Of a stretch of 64,000 nucleotides of DNA, positions 40,985-49,352 are shown one piece after another. This DNA is from Helicobacter hepaticus ATCC 51449 (GTDB lineage: Bacteria; Campylobacterota; Campylobacteria; Campylobacterales; Helicobacteraceae), in contig NC_004917.1 of NCBI RefSeq assembly GCF_000007905.1, forward strand, positions 992,001 through 1,056,000. Reading direction: 5' to 3'. A model generated the notes under the pieces. That model did not search any database. It was not told where the DNA came from and saw only the letters and a list, made by a program, of their open reading frames with translations. Each line of letters starts with the position of its first letter. Position 1 is the first letter of the stretch. A program made the position numbers and the translations under genes.

Positions 40985-42748
40985 ATGAAAGCAACAGAAA
41001 ATAATTTTGGTTTTATGGAGCAAGAATCTTTGATTGAAATTCCATTTTTTCAAAGAGCGTATGTATGGGAAGAAGACCAGTGGAAACAACTTTTTGAAGA
41101 CCTACAAGATAGTTATACAAATAACAGAGAACATTTTTTAGGCTCAATAGTTTTAAAACAACTTCCTACCAACGCAGGAGAGGGAACAAAAAGAAGCCTA
41201 ATTGACGGACAACAAAGACTAACAACTTTCTCCATTCTCGTAAAATCTTTATATGATAAGCTAGATGAAGATGATAAGCAAGACAATGTTAAATATCTAT
41301 TCAAAAAGCCGACCAAAGAAAAGAATCCAAAAATTCAACATTCTAAGGTTGATAAAACTTCTTTTAATCAAATTCTACAGGCTAAAGATTTTGTATCCTT
41401 GCAAGATATTGAAAGATGTAAAGAAGGCAAAGATAAGGATAAAATCAAAAATAGATTGATCCGATGCTATGAATATTTTACAAAACGAATAGAGGAAATA
41501 GAAAAAAATTATAAAGAATTTTTAGATTTTATTCTCAACTCTAAATTATGGGTTACCATTAATTTAGACACAAATGAAGACGAACAAAAAATCTTTGACT
41601 CTATTAACACCGCAGGTTTAAAACTCACCGCAACAGATATTATTAAAAATGCGCTTTTTGCAAAAGCTATGGCATTAAACGCAGACTATGAAAAGCTTTA
41701 TAAGGAGTATTGGGAAGATTTATTTGAAGCAAAAGAAAATAAAGAATTTTGGGAAGAAGAAATTGCCACAGGAAGACTTAAAAGGGTGCAAAGTGAGATT
41801 TTTTTACACGCTTTTGCGATTATCGGGGGTTTCTTTGATGTTGAGAAAGACACTTTAGAAAACTTAAGTGATATTTATAAACAAAAAACAAGAGATTTTA
41901 GTGCACAACAACTAGAATCTTTTTTAAAGAAAATCAAAGAATATGCTTTAATTTATCAAAATTTTCCATACATTACCAAAGATACTCCATTATGCTTTGA
42001 AAATGATGAGCAACGCTTATTTCATATTTTAAAAGTTACAGATACAAATACAATAATGCCTTTAATTTTAGCTTTAAAATTTAACCTTAAAAACGATTTC
42101 GATACTATGAAAAGCTGCTTAAACTTATTAGAAGTTTTTATCCTTACGCGTTGGCTATGTCTTAAAAGCACAAAAGATTATAATAAACTCTTTGCAAATA
42201 TGACAAAAAAGCTTAACAAAACCAACCCTCTAGAATTTTTAAAAAATAATTTAGAAGAAAAAGATATTCCAAAGAGATATGAAATTGAGGATTGTTTAAT
42301 ATCTAAAGATTGCTATCTTGCAAATAAAAAAGCTGCATTAATCCTTTTTTGGATAGAACTTTATAGACGCCATACAAATAAAAAGACACAAGATAGTATA
42401 GAGCTTTCTTATAAATGGACATTGGAACATCTTATGCCGCAATCGTGGGAAGAAAATTGGAAAAATATTGCAAAAGATGAGACTCACGCGGAAGATTTAA
42501 TCTATCAAATAGGCAATATGACGCTTTTAAAAAGCTCTCTTAATAGTGCAATAAAAAATGCTTCTTGGAAAATCAAACTTAACGGCGATGGAAGTCGTAA
42601 AAATAGCATTAAAAGCTGTGCGGATTTGCTTATTACTAGAGAGCTATGCGATAAAACAATATGGAACGAAGATACCATAAGGGATAGGACACAGAGATTA
42701 ACACAAGAATTTTTCAAAATTTGGAATGTTGATATTTTCACTAAATAA
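40985..42748 (+). CDS. DUF262 + DUF1524 protein (GmrSD-like, single chain)
   Basis: 587 residues, AAAAAGGAGAGGGA before ATG. DUF262 at the N-terminus (IPFFQRAYVWEEDQW, then SLIDGQQRLTTFSI with DGQQR at 74-78) and DUF1524/HNH at the C-terminus (YKWTLEHLMPQSWEENW, then IGNMTLLKSSLNSAIKNASW). All motifs for an NTP-dependent, modification-sensitive nuclease are present in one chain. It is not closely similar to the DUF262 pair at 15-19 kb. Directly downstream is an EVE-domain gene; EVE domains read modified bases, so together they could form a sensor and cutter for modified phage DNA. Confidence 0.85.
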   Translation: MKATENNFGFMEQESLIEIPFFQRAYVWEEDQWKQLFEDLQDSYTNNREHFLGSIVLKQLPTNAGEGTKRSLIDGQQRLTTFSILVKSLYDKLDEDDKQDNVKYLFKKPTKEKNPKIQHSKVDKTSFNQILQAKDFVSLQDIERCKEGKDKDKIKNRLIRCYEYFTKRIEEIEKNYKEFLDFILNSKLWVTINLDTNEDEQKIFDSINTAGLKLTATDIIKNALFAKAMALNADYEKLYKEYWEDLFEAKENKEFWEEEIATGRLKRVQSEIFLHAFAIIGGFFDVEKDTLENLSDIYKQKTRDFSAQQLESFLKKIKEYALIYQNFPYITKDTPLCFENDEQRLFHILKVTDTNTIMPLILALKFNLKNDFDTMKSCLNLLEVFILTRWLCLKSTKDYNKLFANMTKKLNKTNPLEFLKNNLEEKDIPKRYEIEDCLISKDCYLANKKAALILFWIELYRRHTNKKTQDSIELSYKWTLEHLMPQSWEENWKNIAKDETHAEDLIYQIGNMTLLKSSLNSAIKNASWKIKLNGDGSRKNSIKSCADLLITRELCDKTIWNEDTIRDRTQRLTQEFFKIWNVDIFTK

Positions 42749-42766
42749 TTAAAATAAGGACACCCA

Positions 42767-43177
42767 ATGCGCTACTTCATCGGCATAGCATCAAAAAATC
42801 ATATTCAAATAGGACAAGCAGGGGGATTTTGCCAACTCTGCCACGGCAAAGCCGCACCGCTTAAAAGAATGAAGCAAAATGATAAAATCATCTATTATAG
42901 CCCTAAGCTTACTATGGAATCTAAAGAGCCTTATCAAGCCTTCACTGCACTAGGTGAAATCGCAGATGAAAATGTGTATCAAGTGGAGATGTTTAAGGGA
43001 TTTTTCCCTTTTAGGCGCAATGTGCTATGGAGTGAAATTAAGCGAGAATGCCCTTTAAACGTGGCAAAGACACACCCAGAATGGAAAGCCTACGCAAGCA
43101 AACTGCGTTTTGGGCATTTTGAAGTCTCCAAAGAGTTTTTTAACTTCCTCGCAGAGTATATGACACAGGATTCTTAA
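42767..43177 (+). CDS. EVE-domain (PUA-like) modified-base reader protein
   Basis: 136 residues, ATAAGGACACCC before ATG. The EVE/PUA-like fold shows in RYFIGIASKNHIQIGQAGGF, KQNDKIIYYSPKL, and FKGFFPFRRNVLW near the middle, where aromatic residues usually line the base-binding pocket. It starts 18 bases after the DUF262/DUF1524 gene, and its stop overlaps the next ATG (TAATG). EVE domains bind modified nucleotides such as 5-methyl- or hydroxymethylcytosine and are often fused or adjacent to restriction enzymes. A partial duplicate of this gene is found at 38442. Confidence 0.85.
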   Translation: MRYFIGIASKNHIQIGQAGGFCQLCHGKAAPLKRMKQNDKIIYYSPKLTMESKEPYQAFTALGEIADENVYQVEMFKGFFPFRRNVLWSEIKRECPLNVAKTHPEWKAYASKLRFGHFEVSKEFFNFLAEYMTQDS

Positions 43178-43287
43178 TGCAAAATACAATCTGCCAAAAC
43201 TGCGGTATGCCTATCACTTCAAAGGAGCAATTCAATGCGCACTGCACTAAAATTTTCCCAACACTAAAAAGGTGGCGAGGGAATTAA
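43177..43287 (+). CDS. 36-residue zinc-ribbon mini protein, possibly truncated
   Basis: ATG at 43177 overlaps the EVE stop, and its TAA overlaps the next ATG, both as TAATG. It reads MQNTICQNCGMPITSKEQ, FNAHCTKIFPTLKRW, RGN. The first 18 residues match the start of putative zinc-ribbon proteins (CxxCGMP), but the second CxxC pair is missing and only one further Cys is seen. It may be a deletion derivative kept as a translational bridge. Confidence 0.45.
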   Translation: MQNTICQNCGMPITSKEQFNAHCTKIFPTLKRWRGN

Positions 43288-44153
43288 TGCGCACGCAAAA
43301 AGAAATTTTCGCCCTTATTTTAGATTTTGCCAAACGCACAGATTCTATCCGCGCGGTTACATTAGAGGGTTCAAGGGCAAATCCCAACATCAAGCAAGAT
43401 AAATTTTGCGATTATGATATTTCTTTTTTCTTAAACGCTAAAAACTTAGAATCCTTTAAAAACAATGAGGAATGGCTTAAAATCTTTGGCAATATTTTAA
43501 TGCTCCAAAAGCCCGAATCTATGGAACTTTACCCGCCTGATTTAAGGGAGGGTTGGTTTAGCTTTTTAGTGCTTTTTGATGATGGAGTGCGCATAGATTT
43601 GAGCCTTATTCCCCTTGCAGACATAGAATGGTATAAGGACAATGAGCGGCTAATGCGCGTTTTGCTTGATAAGGATAATCAATTTATGCCTATCAATGAG
43701 CCAAGTGATAGTGCATTTTTTATCAAGCCTCTAACCAAACAGAGCTTTTTGGACTGCTGCAATGAATTGTATTGGCTCTATGTTTGCACACACAAGGACA
43801 TTTTAAGAGGCGAATTGCTCCTTGCAAACGCACATTTAGCGATGATGAGAGAGGGGCTTTTGATTTTGCTTTCTTGGCGTGTGGCATTAAGACAAAATAA
43901 TTTTGCTTTTTCTCTAGGCAAGGAATATAAGTTTTTACCCCATTTTTTAGAGCCTAAAGAGCGCAAAACTCTCTATAAGTGCTATAAACTAGGGGATTTA
44001 AAACAAGCGCAAAAAACGCTTAAAATAATGGAGAAATTCTTTGCCAAAAATGCGCGGGAGCTTATAAAAGTGCATTTTAAAGATTTGCACACTCTGCCTT
44101 ATGCAAAAGTAGCAAAGCAATATGTGAGGATTCTAAAACATAAAATAGTATAA
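43287..44153 (+). CDS. Aminoglycoside 6-adenylyltransferase-like protein, ANT(6)
   Basis: 288 residues from ATG at 43287 (GAGGGAATTA upstream), preferred over the GTG at 43272. The nucleotidyltransferase motif EGSRANPNIKQDKFCDYDIS is typical of ANT(6)/AadE (Gly-Ser ... Asp-Tyr-Asp), with RIDLSLIPL supplying the third acidic residue. ANT(6) enzymes adenylate streptomycin. Resistance cannot be assumed, because chromosomal homologues can have other substrates. It is translationally coupled to the mini zinc-ribbon ORF and the EVE gene. Confidence 0.8.
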   Translation: MRTQKEIFALILDFAKRTDSIRAVTLEGSRANPNIKQDKFCDYDISFFLNAKNLESFKNNEEWLKIFGNILMLQKPESMELYPPDLREGWFSFLVLFDDGVRIDLSLIPLADIEWYKDNERLMRVLLDKDNQFMPINEPSDSAFFIKPLTKQSFLDCCNELYWLYVCTHKDILRGELLLANAHLAMMREGLLILLSWRVALRQNNFAFSLGKEYKFLPHFLEPKERKTLYKCYKLGDLKQAQKTLKIMEKFFAKNARELIKVHFKDLHTLPYAKVAKQYVRILKHKIV

Positions 44154-44271
44154 ATCAAACCAAAAGATGAGTTTGAAAAAGATTTTGATACGCACGATAA
44201 AATAAAGAAAAAGTTAAATAAATCTCAATTAAAATATAATACAAAATAATATGCCATATAAGGAATCCAAA

Positions 44272-45438
44272 ATGACACAAGAATATAAAACAAAAGGTTA
44301 TTTTAGCTATCTGCCCATAAGCTTTTTTGGTGCGTGTATGGGGCTTAGTGCAATCAGCGTGGCGTGGGATAAAATGATGCGCTTAATCCAAAACCTCACC
44401 ATAAATACAGAAAATTTCCTTGCCCCAACCCATAACACAAACTTCTTGCCTTCAACTCTCCTTGCTAATTTTAGCTTTGCTCTTTCTGTCTCTTTTGCAC
44501 TCCTTGCCCTCATTGCGTTTATAGGGCTAGTAAGTGCCTATGCTTTGAAGATTCTAAGCAGCTTTGAGAGTGTCAAGCTTGAGTTTGTCTCGCCTCTGAC
44601 GCGTCCATTTTTTGGCACATTTTTTATCTCTTTACTGCTTTTGCCCTTTGCACTCCATAGACTTGGACTTCCTGAATCCTTAAGCCTTGCGGTATGGATT
44701 GTAGGAGCAATTTTAATGTTTATCTTTAGTGTGCATATCGTGCAATTTTGGATTTGCAACAAGCTTGAGCTTTCCCATATTACCCCTGCGTGGATTATCC
44801 CTGTCGTAGGTTTGCTAGACTTGCCCTTAGCCTTGCCTTTGTTTGTGGATAAAGTATGGGTGCAGGATTTTAGCTTTATCATTGCTGGATTTTGTGTGGG
44901 TGTTGGATTCTTTTGGAGTATCGTGCTATGTGTGCTTATTTTTGCACGCATCGTGTTTTTTGAAAAACTCCCTGAAAAGCTAATGCCCACCCTTGTGATA
45001 CTTCTAGCTCCATTTGGTGCAGGAGTAAGTGCCTATGCAGTATTCATTCGAATTCCTATTCTTAGTAGCATAGATAATTCAAGCTATGTACAAGCTCTTA
45101 TTAGTCTCCTTAATAGTACAAATAACTTAGACTACGCGCTGCTTTCCATTGGATTATTTTTGCTTTTTGCTCTATTGCCTCAAGTCTTTCAAATCGGCAA
45201 ATGTTGCCCATTTAGAATCTCGTGGTGGGCGATTAGTTTCCCTTTGGCTGCAATGTGTATTGCAAGCTTTAATATTGCAGAATCTATCGCTTCAAAATCC
45301 TCTGCTCTAAGTGGTGGAGCAATATTCTTTTCTGCACTCTCTAGTATGCTCTTAATTGCTGTAACACTTACTTTTATATGGCTACTTGTACGCACATTGA
45401 GAGGAATTATCAAAGGTGAGTTAAAAAATCTTGCCTAA
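44272..45438 (+). CDS. TDT/SLAC1-family (TehA-like) anion channel
   Basis: 388 residues from ATG at 44272 (AAGGAATCCAAA upstream); the ORF could begin at 44251. Ten membrane segments. YLPISFFGACMGLSAISVAW is the first-helix signature of the tellurite-resistance/dicarboxylate transporter family, and TPAWIIPVVGLLDLPLALPL is its central motif. A conserved gating Phe may be in the FIIAGFCVGVGFFW stretch. Substrates include small anions, tellurite-related compounds or sulfite. It is monocistronic and ends against an AKR gene remnant. Confidence 0.78.
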   Translation: MTQEYKTKGYFSYLPISFFGACMGLSAISVAWDKMMRLIQNLTINTENFLAPTHNTNFLPSTLLANFSFALSVSFALLALIAFIGLVSAYALKILSSFESVKLEFVSPLTRPFFGTFFISLLLLPFALHRLGLPESLSLAVWIVGAILMFIFSVHIVQFWICNKLELSHITPAWIIPVVGLLDLPLALPLFVDKVWVQDFSFIIAGFCVGVGFFWSIVLCVLIFARIVFFEKLPEKLMPTLVILLAPFGAGVSAYAVFIRIPILSSIDNSSYVQALISLLNSTNNLDYALLSIGLFLLFALLPQVFQIGKCCPFRISWWAISFPLAAMCIASFNIAESIASKSSALSGGAIFFSALSSMLLIAVTLTFIWLLVRTLRGIIKGELKNLA

Positions 45439-45441
45439 ACT

Positions 45442-45510
45442 TTAAAGCTTAGAATTTATCATTGAAGTTTTCAGAAAATTCTGCTGAGAGTGAGAAATTG
45501 TGCTTTGCAT
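45442..45510 (-). pseudogene. Remnant: 5' end of a Tat aldo/keto reductase gene
   Basis: The minus strand has AAGGAGCAACAATGCAAAGC, matching AAGGAGTAACAATGCAAGAG at the start of the 21457-22530 reductase. The encoded start MQSTISHSQQNFLKTSM corresponds to MQEHKELLERREFLKTSAK; the twin-arginine is lost. The frame stops after 22 codons. Its promoter block (copy D) lies immediately upstream. Confidence 0.65.
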
Positions 45511-45548
45511 TGTTGCTCCTTGCAATCTAATATAAAATCAATTTTGGC

Positions 45549-45573
45549 ATTATAAATACTTACATTTTGTCAA
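45549..45573 (-). promoter_or_regulatory. Damaged MerR-type promoter (copy D)
   Basis: Minus strand TTGACA (45573-45568) and TATAAT (45554-45549) are present, but the spacer is 13 bp instead of 19 because the CCTGATA part is missing. The gene it once served is the remnant at 45442-45510. The A9G11 tract begins inside its -35 box. Confidence 0.5.
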
Positions 45574-45591
45574 AAAAAAAGGGGGGGGGGG
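45572..45591 (+). repeat. A9G11 double homopolymer tract
   Basis: Nine A followed by eleven G. In promoter copies A and B this position is CAAGGGG, so the tract looks like an expansion of that seed. It lies about 82 bases before the membrane-protein gene at 45674 and could act as a slippage site in its leader. Confidence 0.9.
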
Positions 45592-45673
45592 TTGGGACTA
45601 AAATTTATCATAAAAGATTTTGTTATAATCACAGCATAAGGATTGATAATCGCAGAGGAAACAAGGGGTGCAA

Positions 45674-46366
45674 ATGTCGGCTTGGAATAAATCACCACAA
45701 CCACACAAAGATGAAATCATTTATGAGTTTAAGTATAGTTTTCCAAAGGGGTGGTTTAATCGTTTTGAGCGGATAGTAGATAGAGTAGCGACAATAATAG
45801 TTTTATTTGTCTCACTTGGATTGATTTTAGATTTTTATAATTATAGTGCAATCTATGATACGATGATTCTAATCTTTAGTTATCCTACATATTTGAGCTT
45901 AGAAAATTGGCTTGTTTTGGGGTTATATAGTATTTGCTTTCCTGCACCTTTTTTATTGGTTTTATGGAGCTTTAATGGGCTCTTGTTTCGTCAAAGAAAT
46001 GCGATTTTTCTTACTAATGAGGGAATGTATATACGCTCTAGTGGTTTTTTAAAGCTATGGTATCAGCATAGATTCTATAAATATGGGGAATTTGGGTTTT
46101 ATGTGCAGAAGATAGGTGGTGCTATCTATACGAGCAATTGGACGATAAGAATAAATGATATAAATACACAATATCGCCACTACTTTCATAATCTTTCAAA
46201 CAAAGAATCTAAAGTTTATGTGATAGTTGATAATGATGAGCAAGATATGAAAAAGCTCCTTGAAATCCTAAGAGAAAAAACACAAGAAGCCTTAGAGAAA
46301 CAAGGCAAAGCAAATCAATATGATTTGCGTGAGAAAATTAAACATTTACATATAAAGGAGTGGTAA
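45674..46366 (+). CDS. Membrane protein of unknown function
   Basis: 230 residues from ATG at 45674, preceded by AAGGGG; a GTG at 45668 is also possible. Two membrane segments are visible: VATIIVLFVSLGLILDFY and WLVLGLYSICFPAPFLLVLW. The C-terminal half is cytoplasmic, has a PH-like look (NAIFLTNEGMYIRSSGFL) and ends with a charged helix. No family was recognised with confidence. It is flanked on both sides by copies of the AKR promoter block in the same orientation, which suggests it was inserted by recombination. Confidence 0.6.
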   Translation: MSAWNKSPQPHKDEIIYEFKYSFPKGWFNRFERIVDRVATIIVLFVSLGLILDFYNYSAIYDTMILIFSYPTYLSLENWLVLGLYSICFPAPFLLVLWSFNGLLFRQRNAIFLTNEGMYIRSSGFLKLWYQHRFYKYGEFGFYVQKIGGAIYTSNWTIRINDINTQYRHYFHNLSNKESKVYVIVDNDEQDMKKLLEILREKTQEALEKQGKANQYDLREKIKHLHIKEW

Positions 46367-46392
46367 AGAGATAAAATAAAACCAACTTTGGC

Positions 46393-46423
46393 ATTATAAA
46401 GCCTGATATTAAGTATCTCTCAA
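46393..46423 (-). promoter_or_regulatory. Orphan MerR-type promoter block (copy C)
   Basis: Minus strand TTGAGA (46423-46418), 19-bp spacer, TATAAT (46398-46393). The dyad is GATACTTAATATC-like. The surrounding AAAATAAAACCAACTTTG (46375-46390) is shared with copy B. No reductase gene follows; transcription from it would run antisense into the membrane-protein gene at 45674-46366. Confidence 0.5.
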
Positions 46424-46470
46424 GGGTTTGAAGAGAAAATTGTAGAAATTTTTAAGTATTAAAATGAGGT

Positions 46471-47169
46471 TTATTCTTCTAAAATAATAAAATCTCTTTT
46501 TGGTTTATTTACTTGAGCGCCTCTTCTAGTGTCATTATAAGACTTATAAGATGTTTGAGAAGCCATTTTTAAAAAATTGAGCGCATAATCATCTTTAGCA
46601 AGTCTTGCGGTGCTTGATGAAATTTTAGGAATATACTCTTGTAGAATCTTGACACGCTCAATTACATCTTCAAAATATCCTTGTGCCATTTGATTACGCT
46701 CTTTGTTTTTTTCCCAGCTAAAGCCTTTATTGTAGGATTTAATCACTTCATACCAATTTCCCTTACGCACTTTGTGCCAATAACTTAACTCATCAAGTGC
46801 GCTCTGAAGGGCAAATTCATCATCACGAATAAGAAGCTCTCCTACCATATTACGCATAAAATTAGAATCTTTTTGCTTGTGTTTTTTAATAATACCCGGA
46901 ATATGTGCGTGAAAAATACCTGCTGATGGGTCAGCGAAATTCACCCTATACTCTCCAGCACAAGATTCTTTCCACGCAATAGCTGCCATTGTGTAGCCAA
47001 AGCCACTCTTTGCACCATATTTAAAGGCTTTTAAAATAACTTGCTTTTGGTTTTTATTAAATTCTTTTGGTTGCACACATTTGCCCTCAATTTTATGAAG
47101 CGGTAGGGCAAATGCAATACATAAAGCCCCGCTTATCGCCATTATACATAATCCAATGATGATTTTCAC
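46471..47169 (-). CDS. Lysozyme-like/lytic transglycosylase-like exported protein
   Basis: 232 residues. Signal anchor at the start (IIIGLCIMAISGALCIAFA). The segment TMAAIAWKESCAGEYRVNF with DPSAGIFHAHIP resembles the catalytic Glu region of soluble lytic transglycosylases (ES...G.YQ...S.G..Q), and IKSYNKGFSWEKN resembles their YN.G motif. It probably cuts peptidoglycan glycan chains in the periplasm. Divergence from the standard family is large, so catalysis is inferred from Glu in WKES only. It is divergent from glyS. Confidence 0.55.
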   Translation of the reverse strand: MKIIIGLCIMAISGALCIAFALPLHKIEGKCVQPKEFNKNQKQVILKAFKYGAKSGFGYTMAAIAWKESCAGEYRVNFADPSAGIFHAHIPGIIKKHKQKDSNFMRNMVGELLIRDDEFALQSALDELSYWHKVRKGNWYEVIKSYNKGFSWEKNKERNQMAQGYFEDVIERVKILQEYIPKISSSTARLAKDDYALNFLKMASQTSYKSYNDTRRGAQVNKPKRDFIILEE

Positions 47170-47276
47170 TCTCTAACCTCCAATAAGACTTTAGTGATTC
47201 TCAATATATGTAAATAAGTTTTTAACAAGTCTGCATTATAATGATACAATCATATCTAAATTTTAAAGGAATATCC

Positions 47277-49352
47277 TTGAAATCATCATATTTGCCCTTA
47301 CTTATTGAAATTTTCACTGAAGAACTCCCCGCTCTCCCTTTTCTCAAAGAGTTACCGCATATGGTAGAAAAATGGCAAAAAATTGCGCAAAAACACCGCA
47401 TTACTTCTACGCCCACTCTCTATTTCACACCGCGCCGCATTGTGCTTTATGAGCAAAACTTCGCCACTCATACACAAGATATTCTTATAGAATCTTATGG
47501 TCCTCCCCTTGCTATTGCTTTTATTAATGGTGATAAAACAAAGGGTCTAAGCAAAGCGGGTGAAAGCTTCTTCAAAAAACTTGAGTTGCCAACAAACACG
47601 CCTTATGAAATAAGAATCAAAGAGAATAAAGAAGTCCTCTATTATGCCAAAATGCAAAAAGGTGTGCAAACAAAAGATATTGTAGGAGAGATACTCATAG
47701 AGTGGCTCAAGGCATTGCAATTTGGCAAAAGTATGTTTTGGGGCAACTTAAATGAAAGCTTTATCCGCCCTGTGCGCAATATTTTTATCTTACTTGGAGA
47801 ACAAAGTGTTTCTTTTAATGCTTTTGGGCTGCATAGCATTGCCCAAACTTATCCACACCGAGATATAAGCTTTGAGCCTTATGCCATTACCTCTCCTTCT
47901 GATTATTTTCAATCCTTAGAAAAAAGCAAAGTCATACTTGAACAAAACAAACGAAGAGCAATGATTTTAGAGCAAATTGTAGTCATAGAATCGCAAGAAA
48001 ACATAAAGGTAGAAATTGATGAAGCATTGCTTAATGAAATTGTAGCCATTACAGAATATCCACGCGCAGCGTATGGAATCTTTGATAAGCAGTTCTTACA
48101 GCTACCCAATGAGGTCATTATTACTTCAATGAAAGAAAATCAACGATATTTTGCCACCTACAAAGACGGGCATCTCCACAATGGTTTTGTGCTTGTTGCT
48201 AATTCTACTGCTGCTAATCTTGGACCTATTGTGCAGGGCAATCAAAAGGTTTTAAAAGCGCGCCTCTCTGATGCTGTATTTTTCTATGAAAATGACCTTA
48301 AAAATGGATTTGCTCCTGAAAAATTAGGGCAGATTCTATTTGTTGATGGGCTAGGTTCATTACTTGATAAAACTAAGCGCGAAAGCGTCATTGCACTTGA
48401 ATTGCTCAAATTTTATACTCATAAGATAGATATGAAGATTCAAGAATCCCAAGAAATATTAAGCACTGCAGTGAAGTATGCAAAGGCTGATTTACTCACA
48501 GAAATGGTATATGAATTTACTGAACTGCAGGGAATTATAGGCTATTATTATGCGCAAAGCTTTGGTATGCACCCACTTGTTGCTCAAGCTATCAAAGAAC
48601 AATATCTTCCCACAGGGGAAGATTCTCCACTTCCTAGCCATATACTTAGCGCAATCCTCGCCCTTAGTATCAAGCTTGATAACATTTTTGCTCTCTTTAG
48701 CATTGATAAGATTCCTAGCGGCTCAAAAGACCCTTTTGCTCTGCGCAGGGCTGCAAATGGGGTCATTAAAATTATATGGCATTATGGACTAGATTTTGAC
48801 TTGAGCATTGATATACCTCGCTTATATCAAGCAGGAGGCTATAAACCAAGCAATATGCAGCGCATTGAATCTTTTTTTCTTGAACGACTTGAGGGTATGC
48901 TCAAGGTTAATCCCTCTCTTATCCGATGTGTGCTTAATGCTCGTGTCAATAACGCAAAAGTGCGTAATCTCAACACCATTATACACAACATTGAAGCACT
49001 AAGCGCATTTTTTGAAAAAAGTGACAAACAATCTCTCATTACGCTTTTTAAACGCGTAGCAAATATTCTTAACGATGATATAATACCCACACACATTGAC
49101 GAATCTCTCTTAAGTTTTCCTCAAGAAATTGCCCTTTACCAAGCTCTTAAAGCTCTTAAAGCAAAGGAATTTAAGGACATAAGTGAGCATATTGCTACAC
49201 TTTTTTCACTCAAAGAACCCTTAGAAGCATTTTTTGCTTCTGTGCTTGTAAATGATAATGATAATGCCATTAAGACAAATCGTCAAATGCTTATTTTGAG
49301 CATATATAATGAATTTCTCCGCATTGGGGATATTAAGGACATTACACTTTGA
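47277..49352 (+). CDS. glyS: Glycine-tRNA ligase beta subunit
   Basis: 691 residues from the TTG at 47277, which has AAAGGA 6 bases upstream; an ATG at 47241 would add a 12-residue extension without homology. The family start LLIEIFTEELPALPF is followed by the YGPPLAIAF and TEYPRAAYGIFD regions, and the HD-type/anticodon-binding part DPFALRRAANGVIKI is near residue 485. It charges tRNA-Gly together with the alpha subunit (glyQ), which is not in this window. The next gene starts within its stop (TTGA). Confidence 0.96.
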   Translation: MKSSYLPLLIEIFTEELPALPFLKELPHMVEKWQKIAQKHRITSTPTLYFTPRRIVLYEQNFATHTQDILIESYGPPLAIAFINGDKTKGLSKAGESFFKKLELPTNTPYEIRIKENKEVLYYAKMQKGVQTKDIVGEILIEWLKALQFGKSMFWGNLNESFIRPVRNIFILLGEQSVSFNAFGLHSIAQTYPHRDISFEPYAITSPSDYFQSLEKSKVILEQNKRRAMILEQIVVIESQENIKVEIDEALLNEIVAITEYPRAAYGIFDKQFLQLPNEVIITSMKENQRYFATYKDGHLHNGFVLVANSTAANLGPIVQGNQKVLKARLSDAVFFYENDLKNGFAPEKLGQILFVDGLGSLLDKTKRESVIALELLKFYTHKIDMKIQESQEILSTAVKYAKADLLTEMVYEFTELQGIIGYYYAQSFGMHPLVAQAIKEQYLPTGEDSPLPSHILSAILALSIKLDNIFALFSIDKIPSGSKDPFALRRAANGVIKIIWHYGLDFDLSIDIPRLYQAGGYKPSNMQRIESFFLERLEGMLKVNPSLIRCVLNARVNNAKVRNLNTIIHNIEALSAFFEKSDKQSLITLFKRVANILNDDIIPTHIDESLLSFPQEIALYQALKALKAKEFKDISEHIATLFSLKEPLEAFFASVLVNDNDNAIKTNRQMLILSIYNEFLRIGDIKDITL

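Noticed and set aside
43287-44153. Calling the ANT(6)-like gene an acquired streptomycin-resistance gene
   Set aside because: No mobile element or resistance cassette surrounds it, and it is translationally coupled to an EVE-containing cluster; substrate not inferable.
45567-45776. ORF starting at TTG and running through the A9G11 tract
   Set aside because: No ribosome-binding site, its residues beyond the tract look random, and it overlaps the better supported membrane-protein gene in another frame.
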